From Stratiolaelaps scimitus (taxonomy: Eukaryota; Arthropoda; Arachnida; Mesostigmata; Laelapidae), in the NCBI GenBank assembly GCA_019614645.1, contig JABWDB010000021.1, positions 1,178,001 to 1,242,000 of the forward strand: DNA of 64,000 nucleotides, given 5' to 3'. The position numbers and the translations under genes were made by a program. The first letter of the stretch is position 1, and each line of letters starts with the position of its first letter. Below, in pieces: positions 1-11,700 of the stretch. A model generated the notes under the pieces. It saw only the letters and a program-made list of their open reading frames with translations, ran no database searches and had not been told where the DNA came from.

Positions 1-2920
1 ATTGATCGTCAGATTAGACCTTATTGCATTTAAGCCTGCAACTTTGCCCTGCACATCAAGACAAGAACAAGGTACTGCCACCTGAGCTAGAGAAAGAAAA
101 TTAAGATATAATATTTCCGCTTGCAACGTTTATTTCATTTACGAATTGTTTCACAAACTTTCGTAGATCGCAACACCTGGCCGGTGATTCTTCAAATTCC
201 CGATTAATACAATTTCTAGTGTTTTTACTTCATGATATCTTTCAAGCGGCAATAGTAATAATCGCTATTGACAACAAAATATTACTCGTTGGTTGGTCAC
301 TCTACAAATTGTCAGGTCATACTGTACGTTATACGTGGTGTGTCACCACTACCTCGTCATCCCATGTCTTGGTCGGACTGAGCTTTACACAATACCGCTT
401 TAGTATGAATACACATTCGTACAAGCACAGGGAACGCTCATAGCACGAGTCTCGGCTGCACTCCCTCTACCACCGCAATAGTCAAAACTTCGTGGACCCG
501 AACAAGAAGCCAGCAGTATTGTTTGTTGCAATGCGGCTACACCGGGCTGAATTGAACGCCGGGTTGTGATAGGCGTTATGTGACTGTGTGGATGTGTGTG
601 TGTAAGCGAATGTGTAGCCTTCCTCCATAGTCCTCTCGATACCTAACACAGAGGTGCGAGTTGGCCATCCCTTCGGACTCGTCGAGCACACATCAAGGCA
701 TGAGACCCACCCCTCTATCGACTGGCCTTGCATTTCGTGATTCACGCATTGTTCCGCCTTTGAGCAACGGGGAACCTTCTGGTTACAACGGACGTGACTT
801 TGTTCCTACGATACTTGGTCGGATCTCTGGGGACATGCACTACTGCAAGTTGTCGTCACAACAGCCGTATGCGGGTGTACATGCTTGGTTCTAAATTCCT
901 ATGACATTTCGAGGTCAATCTCGTAACTGAAGCAAGCCAAGCTTGGATGACGTGTTGGCCGTAATAACACCCAAACTGTGCGATTCTATTTAAACTTCTC
1001 TTGTCGGATTTCATCATCTCGTTAGATCGATGAAATCTATTTGTAATAGTTCAAAACTAAAGCACCGTGGTATGATGATGTGATTACTCGAAAGCTATGA
1101 GAGGTCTAAAGGAATAGAATACGTCAAGCTGCTAAAAATCAATAAAAGTTTAAAAAAATTTTATACTCTTCACCAAGATATCGAACATACGGATATGAAC
1201 ATGGGTATTTATTCAATCAGAAAAGTGGGCGACAATTGCACCCACTGAACGTAAAATACGTCTAAAAACACCTTCCCCTATATATTCTTAATAGAATATC
1301 TAGAACAAGGAGGCCCCACTTCCCCAATCCTTAAGCGTGCCCAAAATAGAAATTGCGTTATCCTTTGGATATGCATATTTATTTAATACGCGTATTTATT
1401 TCATTTTCTTTGTGTTTGGCAAAATGTATGGAAAATGGCTTTGTTACAGTGACAATCAGTTGGTGACCATACGTCTTATGTTTTACCGCGGACGAGTTCA
1501 ACACGGCTAGTGGTGTCACTGCGGACAAGTCCAGTCATTACTTAATATCGGCCCTTTTTCGCATGAAAGTTACCACGAAGTCATCATAATTTCCTTAGAA
1601 ATCTGGCACACGAGCCAAGCAATGAAGAAAAGGCACAACGGCCTTTGTAGATCTATCTGAGTAGAGATGGCAGAGAATCATAACATGAGATGCGTCACTT
1701 GGCAAATCGAACGAAGACTTCGAACATGTAACTAGCTCCTCATCACTAATACATTCTGCAAATACAAATTCTACTTCTAGGAGCATCCGACTATTCCGCC
1801 GTAACTCCCATCTCCTGTTGGATTCAATGGCAAGCCAACATGCAAGTCCATATTGCTTGTTTAAAATTTGTCCCTAATCAAACCGTGTCTGTCATATAAC
1901 AATAATACTATTATGATACAACGATACTCAGTGGTCACATGCAAAGAGCTGACGCACGTCCACTAAACAGGTGTCCATTACTACTTGTGCTAATCTATTT
2001 TTAATAATAATACTTGTTTGTCATTCGGGCCTGCAGATTATAGAGGGTAGTGATAATTCTCAGACCTCAACGTAAATCAACTCGTTAGCTCACTACTTGA
2101 AAGCCAGCTCTTGACGCGTTTAGAATAGAAGACTTTTATTTGAAAATTGTTCCTTTAAAACGAATAACATGTCCCTGTTTCCAATTCAATCTGTGCAGGT
2201 TCGCTGAGTTGTCCAATACAGTTAACAGAGACAAAATGGCGTAAAAGAGGTGCCGTCGGCGATTTTGTAGAGCAAGTGGGTCGGATAAATCATATAGATA
2301 TAGAGTAAAGATGAAGAATTTGTGATGGTTTGATGCGCCGCGCTGTGTACCGGCCAGTGTTGATGTCTGCTGACAGAAACCATCGATGAGTAAGCCAGCG
2401 GCCAGGAATGGCCAATATAACAAGGTGTGCTAGATGTCATTGGTTATGGTTACATGACTCCAAGAGCACAGTGAATATAATTCGTTCAAAAATATTATTT
2501 CAGGATGTCTGGAATCCATACATATATGGACAGCGCCAGGTAGAAACAGGGTGTGATGCAAATATCTGACAGGTGCATGCCAAGGCGCTATATTCCTGAG
2601 CGAAAAATGGAAGGTAAACTTCGTCGAAAGCGAGTGGATGTCTATCACGCAATTGGCCAACTTCTGTTCTGCCGGTGCGCTTCTTGCAGTCGCTAACTTG
2701 TACATTGTCTATAGAAGGAGGAATAGGAATATAGGCAAGTACATCACGTGGAAAACCGTTTATAATAAACCATAAAATTTGTTACTGGTAGCATTACCTT
2801 CCTCGAGTTTGGTTCTGCTTTATATTGTGAGACTAATTAGAATCTCTTTGTTTACATAACGTATACTATTGCCGAAGCTGGGGTCTACACCCGATTGTTA
2901 AATGTCAATTAAATTCAAGT
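1..2920. other. Anonymous sequence, no gene recognised
   Basis: Short open frames occur on both strands (the longest are 95 and 91 codons, on the minus strand around 2.1-2.7 kb), but none shows a recognisable domain, a consistent exon structure or a codon pattern that stands out. I see no RNA gene or convincing repeat. It is best read as intergenic or intronic sequence to the left of the LINE. Confidence 0.5.
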
Positions 2921-2924
2921 CACA

Positions 2925-5560
2925 TTCAATTTTTTTTCAATTTTTCAATTCAAAAACACCTTTATTAACAAAAGGGGGTTTTACATTTGGTGTACAAAAA
3001 TTAGTTAGTGCATAGTATATGCATGAGTGTTTCTGAGCATTCGTGTCGCTCGAAATGAAAACATATTATTGACTCTTTCGGTCCTGGCGATTTGTACTGT
3101 TGATATGGTTTGTCCACTCCGCAGATTATTTTGTCTGACATTAAAATATTTATAATACGAGTTTGATGATAGTAACCTTTTGTAAAAACGCATATCTGCC
3201 TGTTTGTGTAGGTCAGTAATTGGAGGTAAGGTAAGAGTCGAGCGATCGATGCCACATCTAAGCGAGACGCGTGTTAAGAACTTTGATTGAACTCGTTCCA
3301 TAGCATCTAAATGTTTCTTAAGATATGGTCGCCAAACTTCACAGCAGTATGTAAATTTCGGTATAACTAAACTCTTATAGAGCTGCATATAAAATTCCGG
3401 CCTTTTCACAATAAAACAACGAAATAGTGTGTTACAAACTAACGTTGCGGACTGAATGACTTGTGTAATATGAAGGTTAAAATCTAAGTCCGGTGAGACC
3501 ATCACGCCCAGGTCCCTCATACATTTCACAATCGGTATAGGCTGGGCGTTAAGAGTATATATGTGAGGGTCTGATAGACATAATGTGCCACATTTAGGAA
3601 CGGATATAATCATATCATTTTTAGAGCACCACCTTGAGATGGCATCAACGGCTTTCTGCAGATCGCGTCTTTCGGTTTCGGTCTTCGACGGGCCGTAAAG
3701 CTTAAGATCATCCGCGTAAAGTTTATGTGTTATGGACTGCGGAATAGTGTTTTTTAGGTCTAAGATGTAAATACAAAATAATGTGGGTCCCAAGCAGCTA
3801 CCTTGAGGCACCCCAGAGGGGCAGGCACCGCAATTACTAATACTGTTTTTTACACGTACACAAAATGAGCGGTTACATAGGTAGTCAGATATCCAACAAA
3901 AGGACCGTGAGTCAATTCCTAGGTTTTTAATTTTTGCTAAAAGTGAGGAGTGATTTACTCTATCAAACGCCTTAGAAAAATCGAAATATATGCAGTCGAA
4001 CATTTGTTTGTTGTTGATGTAAATGGTCCAATCTTGAACCATATCAACCAGCTGGGTGGCGGTGGATTTTCCCTTTGTAAAACCATGCTGTGCCTCATCA
4101 AGTAACCCCTGAGTCGTTAAAAAACTAAATACATGGTCTACAAGCAATTTCTCAAATATAATACAAGCTATAGAGGACTGGGCCACTGGTCGATAGTTAT
4201 CGACATCGGATTTAGACCCCTTCTTGTGGACAGGGGTTACGACAGATGTTTTAAAATACTCTGGCACAATGCCGTCCTCATAGGACCTGCAGGAAATAAG
4301 ATATAAGGGTTGGGATATGGTTCTCCCAACCTTTTTGTAAAAAATAGGAGGAATTGAGTCAGGTGTAAAACTACATTTCATGGGTAAAGCCTGGATCTTA
4401 CTAAATATATTTTCCTCTGTTATTAAAAGGGGCGTAGACTCATTTGTGTGATAGGTAAGATCCGTAGGAGCCACGCTAGGCTGTTTGACGTAGACGGTTG
4501 AAAAGAAATCTTTGAAAATGTGTGCCTTGGCCTTGTCATCTGTTATAATTTTATCATCCTTTATAAGCGCACCTATCTCCTCTTTTCCCTTCAAGCGCTT
4601 ATTTGCGTAACGAAAAAATGACTTAGAGTCCTTAAAGTCAAGATTCGATTCCTCAAGGATGCGAAGCCTGGTGCTAGCTTTTCGTAAATTGGTTTCATTT
4701 TTAGGATTTGCATCTGTTTTCATCAGAGCCTCAAGTTTATTTATATAGGTTTTAAGGCTCTTGTTTCTTGATTTGATTAAATTTCCTCTTTTAGGTACGA
4801 ATTGTTCAATTAATATGTGGAGCTGGTTGATAAATGTATTGAACATACTATTTACAGAATCACAGCTCGAGAAAAGCGTCCTCCACGGAATGTGGCATAA
4901 CCTAGCCTCAATGCTTTCATAATCTCCTCTCCAGAAATCATAGCCACCTTCATCGTTTACCGTGCAACCGGTATCAAAAAGTACAGTAAAAGTTATCGCA
5001 TTATGATCGGAGGGTATCGGGGAGGTCAGAGTAGATAGTTCATCGATAATAAAAGGATCGGTAGTAAGTAGAAGATCTAAGATGTTTCCTTTGGTAAAAC
5101 CGGCTAGAGAATTAGGATCGCGCTTAAGTGGACGGGTTACCTCCGTTATCAGTTGGTAAAGCCCATTTTCAACACAGGAATTTGTAAAATTTGCCTCCAT
5201 CGAGTTCGAGTCTGAGAGGACTATATTGCACCAGTCAATGTCAGGGAGGTTAAAATCGCCTAGGATAATAATTGGTTTCGTTACGTCACATAGTTTAGTC
5301 ACTGACTGACAGACTGCCTCAATTCGCTGTTTACGCTCTGCAGCATTTCCGGCGTTAGTGGCGTAAATGCATGCGAAACGGATGAAGTCAAGGTTATAGT
5401 ACAAATCAACTGCCACCATTTCTATATCACACAATATATTCACTTCACAGCATTTCAGGTAGTTCGCTATAAGGACACAGACACCGCCACCCCTCGAGTC
5501 TCGATCGCATCGGAAAACATTATATGAAAAACGGAAAACATACGGAAAACATTCCACATG
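2925..5560 (-). mobile_element. 5'-truncated LINE (non-LTR retrotransposon), CR1/Jockey-like group
   Basis: The element lies on the minus strand. Its 3' end has an AATAAA signal (seen as tttatt at 2961-2966) followed by a short TTGAAAAA-type repeated tail near 2925-2950, as in LINEs that end in a simple repeat rather than a plain poly(A). The 850-codon frame inside carries the end of an apurinic-like endonuclease and a full reverse transcriptase. The 5' end is lost: the endonuclease begins in mid-domain, and the junction near 5510-5550 holds three copies of a CGGAAAACAT word. I cannot define target-site duplications. Because the frame is uninterrupted the insertion is probably fairly recent, but without the start of the endonuclease it should not move by itself. 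The clade is inferred from motif style only. Confidence 0.9.
3005..5557 (-). CDS. LINE ORF2-type protein: partial endonuclease plus reverse transcriptase
   Basis: This is an uninterrupted frame of 850 codons, counting residues from the GTG at 5557; the true start lies in the missing 5' part. Endonuclease motifs are RGGGV (about residue 23), GDFN (100-103) and SDHNA (183-187, the catalytic histidine motif). A linker with FFSTVY leads to the reverse transcriptase: NYRPVA (about 450), DFSKAFD (526-532, first catalytic aspartate), GVPQGS (582-587) and YADD (614-617, catalytic pair). The C-terminal part has the usual YCCEVWRPYL stretch (about 740). The first 60-70 residues of the endonuclease, which hold the other catalytic residues, are absent. 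In its family the protein nicks target DNA and copies its own RNA at the nick. No frameshift or stop is present, unlike the other LINE copies in the window. Confidence 0.92.
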   Translation of the reverse strand: MECFPYVFRFSYNVFRCDRDSRGGGVCVLIANYLKCCEVNILCDIEMVAVDLYYNLDFIRFACIYATNAGNAAERKQRIEAVCQSVTKLCDVTKPIIILGDFNLPDIDWCNIVLSDSNSMEANFTNSCVENGLYQLITEVTRPLKRDPNSLAGFTKGNILDLLLTTDPFIIDELSTLTSPIPSDHNAITFTVLFDTGCTVNDEGGYDFWRGDYESIEARLCHIPWRTLFSSCDSVNSMFNTFINQLHILIEQFVPKRGNLIKSRNKSLKTYINKLEALMKTDANPKNETNLRKASTRLRILEESNLDFKDSKSFFRYANKRLKGKEEIGALIKDDKIITDDKAKAHIFKDFFSTVYVKQPSVAPTDLTYHTNESTPLLITEENIFSKIQALPMKCSFTPDSIPPIFYKKVGRTISQPLYLISCRSYEDGIVPEYFKTSVVTPVHKKGSKSDVDNYRPVAQSSIACIIFEKLLVDHVFSFLTTQGLLDEAQHGFTKGKSTATQLVDMVQDWTIYINNKQMFDCIYFDFSKAFDRVNHSSLLAKIKNLGIDSRSFCWISDYLCNRSFCVRVKNSISNCGACPSGVPQGSCLGPTLFCIYILDLKNTIPQSITHKLYADDLKLYGPSKTETERRDLQKAVDAISRWCSKNDMIISVPKCGTLCLSDPHIYTLNAQPIPIVKCMRDLGVMVSPDLDFNLHITQVIQSATLVCNTLFRCFIVKRPEFYMQLYKSLVIPKFTYCCEVWRPYLKKHLDAMERVQSKFLTRVSLRCGIDRSTLTLPPITDLHKQADMRFYKRLLSSNSYYKYFNVRQNNLRSGQTISTVQIARTERVNNMFSFRATRMLRNTHAYTMH

Positions 5561-6820
5561 AAATATATATAATTGACAAAAATTGCGTCCGAATGATTAG
5601 AATACTGATACTTGTATAGACAGACATACTCTTATCCCACATATTGTGTGTCTTAAGATATACCATAATTGTGAAGCAGTCGGCGGACAGGGTGTCAGCT
5701 CGAGTCATGGGCCCGAGGGAGGCGATGGCATTCACAGCCTAGAAAATACGCTACAGAAGGAAGGATCCGGCGGGCTTGTCTCCGGTGGAGCAGCCTATGG
5801 TAGACTCTTTCGAGGAGTTTAATTAATGTTTTCGGGCTAACTCTCAGTCAACATTTAACGTCCACGGAATTGCTTTTTCATTAGTTTGGTGGTTCTGAAT
5901 TTGGTTTACCTCTGTACGCATCTGTGACCAGTGCGAATGTTTGATATGAACACGAGATGGTTACCGATGTCGACTGTGGGTCGCCTCAAACGAACCTCAG
6001 CTGAGGTTTAGCGAAGGAAGATCAGGCGTGTAAGAAGGGCAAGGCATTGACGCAGAAATCAAATGGTAGAACTCCATGACGAGTTGACGGGCGGAGCCGA
6101 CGCGGCGCTGCTTGGCGAGGTCAAGGAGTGAGAATTCTGGATAGAAAGGAGCGATGCGAAGCGATGAGGGAGGTCTGGCTCGGAGCGGTCTCGAGGTTAA
6201 CGGGGCCAGATCCTCGAGTTCCAGAAGGGGCATCGGGGGACTCAGGGCGTACGATTGCATGCGGTGACGGGTTGGTTCTCTTCGTTTCGCTCGTTGGTTG
6301 GTTGGATGTTTGGTTGGTGGGGTGCCAATAATCCGATACATGAAGAAGGCACATCGATCATGGCTATGTCTATTGCGACCCCATTCCGCCATCACCCCGA
6401 TTCCCGCTCCCCACAGTTCGGAAACGAATGGTGATGGGAGGAAAGGTTTGCGGAGCTTGAAAGCAGTAAAAGGAGGCGCAGCTTAAAGAGCCACCCTTCA
6501 TCCCCGGCGTTGAGTTCCCACCACAGCTTCGATAGTGGCGACTCATTCCGATGAAATATCTCGTACGTTTCCTCTCGAGACCGCATGCCGCTAATTCACT
6601 ACCACATTGAGAGTTCTACATGAAATGCTAGTTTTACCATTTGCCACGTGACGACATGCTGTGCGAGGGGTGAGATACAATAGAGCTTGTGGATTACTGA
6701 GAGTTTCCTGTTGCTTTGGGCGTTGCCGTTGAAGTCCAGCTCATTCCATATAGAAAGTAAAGGAGTGTCACAATGTTTGCACAATATGAACATGACCGAT
6801 CCTGACGCTGTTAGCGGAGG
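5560..6820. other. Gene-free stretch between two LINE insertions
   Basis: Moderately GC-rich from about 6050 to 6580. A 132-codon ATG frame runs on the minus strand (6395-5997) and shorter ones on the plus strand, with no recognisable domain. A GGTT-rich run lies at about 6290-6320. I find no supported gene. Confidence 0.4.
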
Positions 6821-8075
6821 TTGGAGTTCCCCAGAACTATCTCGCGCTCCTCACCGCGATCCTCCAAGCAAACCAGACCGCAAGAGACGACGGAGTCGGT
6901 GAGCAAGCTTCTTTTGTCCAGACTACGGGATTCGCGCAGGGCGACAATCGATTGCCACTGCTGTTTTCCGTACTTCTGAAGGATGTACCGCGTCAGCTCA
7001 GAGGGTCTAGAGAACTAGTGAACATCATACTGTACGCGGACGATCTAGTCATCTATGGTTGAAGCCGCTTCCAGGTACAGCAGTCCCTCGCCCGCCTCCA
7101 CTCAGACACTACAGAACTGGGCCTCAAGGTCAGCATCTCCAAGACTGAGGCGATGAAATTCAGATGGAGCGGTAGGCCAGCAACGGCTGACACGCTATGG
7201 TACAAAGGGTCGCCCCTGCCGTACGTCGACAAGTTTCACTACCTGGGAATAGCGATCCCGTTTGATGCCAGAAGTTTCTCCGCACACATCAAGGAAAGAT
7301 TTCGAAAAGCACTAGGGGCTGCCGCCTCAATCAGAAACCCAGTTGTTCTCCAGTTGTTCAACCTAAAAATCACCCCGATTGCATCTTACGATGTGGACTT
7401 AACCTGGGAGGATCTGCTTGTGAAGAACCTCGAAATTCTCAAGCGTATTAAGGCGACGTTCCTCAAAAGAGTACTAGGGCTAAACGTTTCTACAAGAAAT
7501 CGAGTGGTGTGCTTGTTCGAAGACTCCCCCTTGTCGATACGATCTCAGAGCCACCGAGGCCTACAAAGAGTGCTGTCGCAGGTGGGAAAACAAATTCGCG
7601 GAAGTCGACTCAGACCTGTTCAATACGGGCGCAATGAGAGACTCGAGTTGGAAGCAGGTATATCGTCACCATCGTGACAAGATTTGCGGCGCAGGAGCTC
7701 CATCATGGTCTGTGTATGGAACGCGGTTTCCATGTCCCGAGCGAATCCTGCCGATGCCTCAGATGAGGAGTCTCCTGCCAGCGATACCATGCTGCAATCT
7801 GCCAGGACGTCACTTCGCTCAACAACCTGGCGAGATCGTCAAGCAGCGGATGACCAGGATGAACGGCGATCAATTCCTTCTATATATAGTTTTTACATTT
7901 TATACATTGTCTAAACATTATAAACTCTGATCATATATAATACATATTTACACGCACATACAAAGCTGCGATACTTGTGAGTTTTTACCTACCACATATG
8001 GTAACATATTGATGTTATAGTTATATTTATACATGTTGTTGTATTGGTACTAACAAAGGTGAATAAATGAATGAA
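6820..8075 (+). pseudogene. Decayed LINE fragment, reverse transcriptase and C-terminal region
   Basis: A plus-strand frame opens at 6820 and shows typical reverse transcriptase blocks: TTGFAQGDNRLPLLF (about 6922), then YADDLVIYG (from 7033), followed by one in-frame stop at 7060-7062, then KTEAMKF and the YLG block (FHYLGIAIP, about 7230). The frame continues to 7677. Near 7600-7680 a shift moves coding into another frame, where a Cys/His-rich C-terminal knuckle can be read (around 7690-7800, with GFHVPSESCRC in the third frame). The 3' end is marked by GAATAAATGAATGAA at 8061-8075. The style differs from the LINE at 3.0-5.6 kb and resembles I/R1/Jockey-type elements. It is dead: 5' truncated, with a stop and at least one frameshift. 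Confidence 0.85.
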
Positions 8076-8180
8076 TTGAAGTGAATATGACCGTTGAGGT
8101 CGAGGAAAGTACGGCTACTGGCTATGACTTGCAGGTTAGTTGCATTATAACATAACAGTAAACACCCTTAAGGCTCCCTC

Positions 8181-8795
8181 CAACGTGCAAGAAGTTGGAT
8201 TGATGATCAATATGGATAAGACGGAAGACATGACGTTTTCGCCGGAGGGGGCATCACCGGGTCCCGTCCGCTACACGTTGGTAGAACTATCCTGAAGTTC
8301 GTCTGTTGCTTCAAGTCGCTCCTTTACTGAACACATAATGGACCGAACACGACGAGCAATGGCCCTTTTGTGTTGAAGACCTGAGGCGTCGTTTCATGCG
8401 GTCAGTGAGGCCAGCTTATTCGGAGTTCATTGGGTGTTGAAAAAAATATGCCAGATATTGACCCGGAATTTTACAATACTGATGCGCTAACTAAATGGAG
8501 GGGCCACTCAGACCGAACCGACGCATTGTAACTCGTTATGAGCAATCCATGAGTAGGACAAGGGGCTACCACGAGCCCAATTCGAACTCTCTATGTAGAT
8601 ATTGCAATAATGTTTGGGCCGGATATGAGCTGCACAGTGCACTCGCTCAATCTCGTTGATCCAGATGGTCCGCCAACAAACTTAAATATGTTCATTCTTA
8701 GATGTGCTCTGCTGCTGTACGAGCTGACCCCTTTACGTTTTGCTGTTTTTACCGTTGTACCATTTAACACAATATCGTTTGAATAAATGAAATAA
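8181..8795 (+). pseudogene. Second decayed LINE fragment of the same general type
   Basis: Immediately after the previous element, a plus-strand reading gives GLMINMDKTEDMTF, then after frameshifts TEHIMDRTRRAMALLC (about 8335-8380). These correspond to the block downstream of the reverse transcriptase active site in the 6.8 kb fragment (GLKVSISKTEAMKF and the following helix). A Cys-rich LCRYCNN motif follows near 8590. The copy ends with GAATAAATGAAA at 8781-8792, the same tail type as its neighbour. It has many stops and internal deletions, so it looks older than the 6.8 kb fragment. It could be the rest of one rearranged insertion or a separate one. Confidence 0.65.
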
Positions 8796-8799
8796 TATA

Positions 8800-11700
8800 G
8801 AATATTATAATTTGTTGGAGTGTGGTACTGGATGAGTGTCAGCTTGTCTGCGATAATCGAGCAATGTCATACACCTTGTGCGACATATGTCTGGACTTTA
8901 CATCTGACATGTCGACGGAAGCTTCTGTAGATGCGTCTTATTGAGATAATGTAGTCAGAAATGCACATCTGAAAACGTAAATGCGTTGAATGAATGAGTT
9001 TCTAAAAGGAGCCGTACGACGGAGGTCCAGTCAACGGTTAGAGCCTATGGCAGACGTGTGCTCCCGTAGTTTAGGAATAGAGATCGGCGTACCATGAGAA
9101 ACAGGATTATGATTACTGAACTACGAAGGCACGATGTAACCGTATACTTCCGGCACGTAAGTCTACGTACTAAGGATGTATAAGGGAAGATCCTATCAAG
9201 CTGGCTCGTGCTCGCCATCCAGGCATTGCCATAGCTATCGTTGTCGTTGGGGTGGTTATTCAGTAGGAGGGTATTTGCCAGCATGCGTGATTTTTGCGTA
9301 CAGGATATCTTCATCGTTCTACCATCAGTCTGCCTGGATGGCTAAACGGTGAGCGTGAACAGGAGTAATTGAAGGCGTGAGCTGCAACCTTTCAAGGAGT
9401 AATTGCCACTGGGAGTCGTTGGTTGGCTGGAGGGCCTGAGTCCGACTGACCCAATGTGGCCAGGCGTATGGTGACTACTAGGTCTGCTACGATGAGGTGG
9501 AAAGGATGCACAAACGGACGGATTGACGGAAGGACCAACGAACCGACGAAAGGCATCGGCAGTAGGAGGCAGGATAACTATTACATGTCTATCTCTCTCT
9601 CTCTCTCTCTCCCTCTCTCTGGGATTCTTGCTTACTATGTCTCTCTTCATCGTCACTTTGACTCTTAGCGCTACCGACTAGATCTAAAGCGAAACACCCG
9701 AATGGCACCCTAGGGTCTGGCAGATGCACGGGAGCTTATTCCAAGACGATGCAGTGCTCCACGCGACTTCTATGGGCCGCCATCTGAGCAAGCGAGTGAA
9801 CGAAGGAGAGGTGGATAGGATAGAATAGGGGGCGAAAGAGGAAGTCACAGCCACTCGGCAAGTACAGATGGGTGAGTTCGAAACTGGGGCCGTCGCCTGG
9901 CATACTGGCCAGGCGGAATAGTGAGCTGGACGACCCAGCAAGAACTCTACCTAGCATGAATTCAAGGGGAGCGCTAGACGCATAGATCACAACACATACG
10001 TAAACCTATTGTCAATATACTGGGGATAAACTTAATCGATTTTCATCAATTCATTGCCACTAATTTATAAAAATAACTAACATTTCATTGTATTAATAGA
10101 AACCTAGGGATATACATTAGGTGGATATCAATGGCATGCCAGCGTGCAATTTCATAGGCTAAATATGGGAGGATAACATAAGAAGTCGGAATATTTACTC
10201 GAAGAGTCCAGGCAGGATATAGAATTAACTTCCAACACATCGTAGACCTAAGCTGCGTTTTCGGGCTGATTTTTGCAAATCCCGGCATGTAGGACTTTGT
10301 GAGATAGTCGATATATCGAAATTCACTCAGGTCTATTTCCTGCACGAAAATATGTATCTTTATATCTATATAATGTATCTTTCAGTCTGAAGTTTTAAAG
10401 TTCTCAGTCCATGTGGGCCTAATTAATGATTAGCACCAGTCAGGATAAACACTGTAATAAACATCCTACATTTTAAGCTCTTTTAAAAGCAAACGGGTGT
10501 TAGTCGTTTTTTTGCACGGAAGCGTGCCTTTGATTTTATTCCTTTGCATGGAAACTCAAGTCAACTTTATAGCGGTCAGGTTCGAAATTTCGCCGGTACC
10601 TTTTGGCAGATTGTAGAATACAGCGGGCGAATTCATGAGCGTATTATATGTAAATAAAAATCGAAAAACTACTTACGCAAAATCACTTTACCTATGTAAA
10701 TATTATAGATGTCCGGTGTAGCATTGACAGAGGCGGGGGGTGTCACCCCCTGCTGCCTGCTCCGCGTCTCAAGGACAACTTGAGGCGCGCCACTAAAGCT
10801 TTATCGCTGTATTGACGTGCTACTAGCTGAGGGGTAACTTGGAAACTGTTCGGCCCTATACAGGAGCTGTGGGCAGCATATTGGTAACGACAGGCGGATT
10901 GGAAGTATTCTCAAGATGTCATCCACTCTCGTAGGTGTTGACACTCTGTGTAAAAGACAAAGAAGATACCGACAGGACTAGTAGCGATGGCGGTCTCCTG
11001 AGGCTTCAGGGAAGGATAGCTCAATCACGTTCAGAAGCACAGGGAAACACCGAAAGGGAATCTGGAACAAGAAGAATCTGGTTGGTTGGATATAGCTGTG
11101 TCTGTAGCTTGAGCTTCTATCCTCTGCTGCCGTTACATTTGAAAGAGTGAAGAGGAAAGGCCGACTTGCCAGTTTCCCAATCGCCCCCCGACTGGACGGT
11201 TTGGCGACGACATCGACGTGCATCGAAATAGCAGCCACCCGCCCCAGCTCAGCGCAGTGTAGTCCTGCTCAGCAGGCAGGGAGGAAGACGGCAGGCAACT
11301 CAGGCCAACGTGGCGGACCTTACTTCGTTCCTGATCACGGTGGTCTCCTCGGCAACCTTATGAAGGGATTTTCGAGTGTTCGTTCAGACTATTTCAGAAT
11401 ACCTAAGCGACGTCCTCAGGAGCTCGCTATCCTCGACTACTTCTGTTCACGTATGGATAAAAAATAGAAGCAGCCGCAGCGGTAGCATTGGCGTAGCCGG
11501 CACCACCACCACCACCCTGAAAATGAGAAGTCTTCGCCTGCGCGACAACTCGCGCCCGATTTCACTTGTGCTATCCGAGTCTTCTCCTCATTCTCCCCTG
11601 CCGTTCCACACCCTAACCTAGCCTTGCTCAGCCCGATCTCGAGATTCCGGAATTCCTCAGATATGTTTGCATGTCTCTGTGTGCGTATCTATGTTTGTGG

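Noticed and set aside
5997..6395. 132-codon minus-strand frame with an ATG
   Set aside because: No recognisable domain; frames on the opposite strand are equally open in this GC-richer patch.
10085..10345. 86-codon minus-strand frame that resembles an exon
   Set aside because: The possible acceptor lacks a clear pyrimidine tract, there is no recognisable domain, and frames of this length occur by chance many times in 64 kb.
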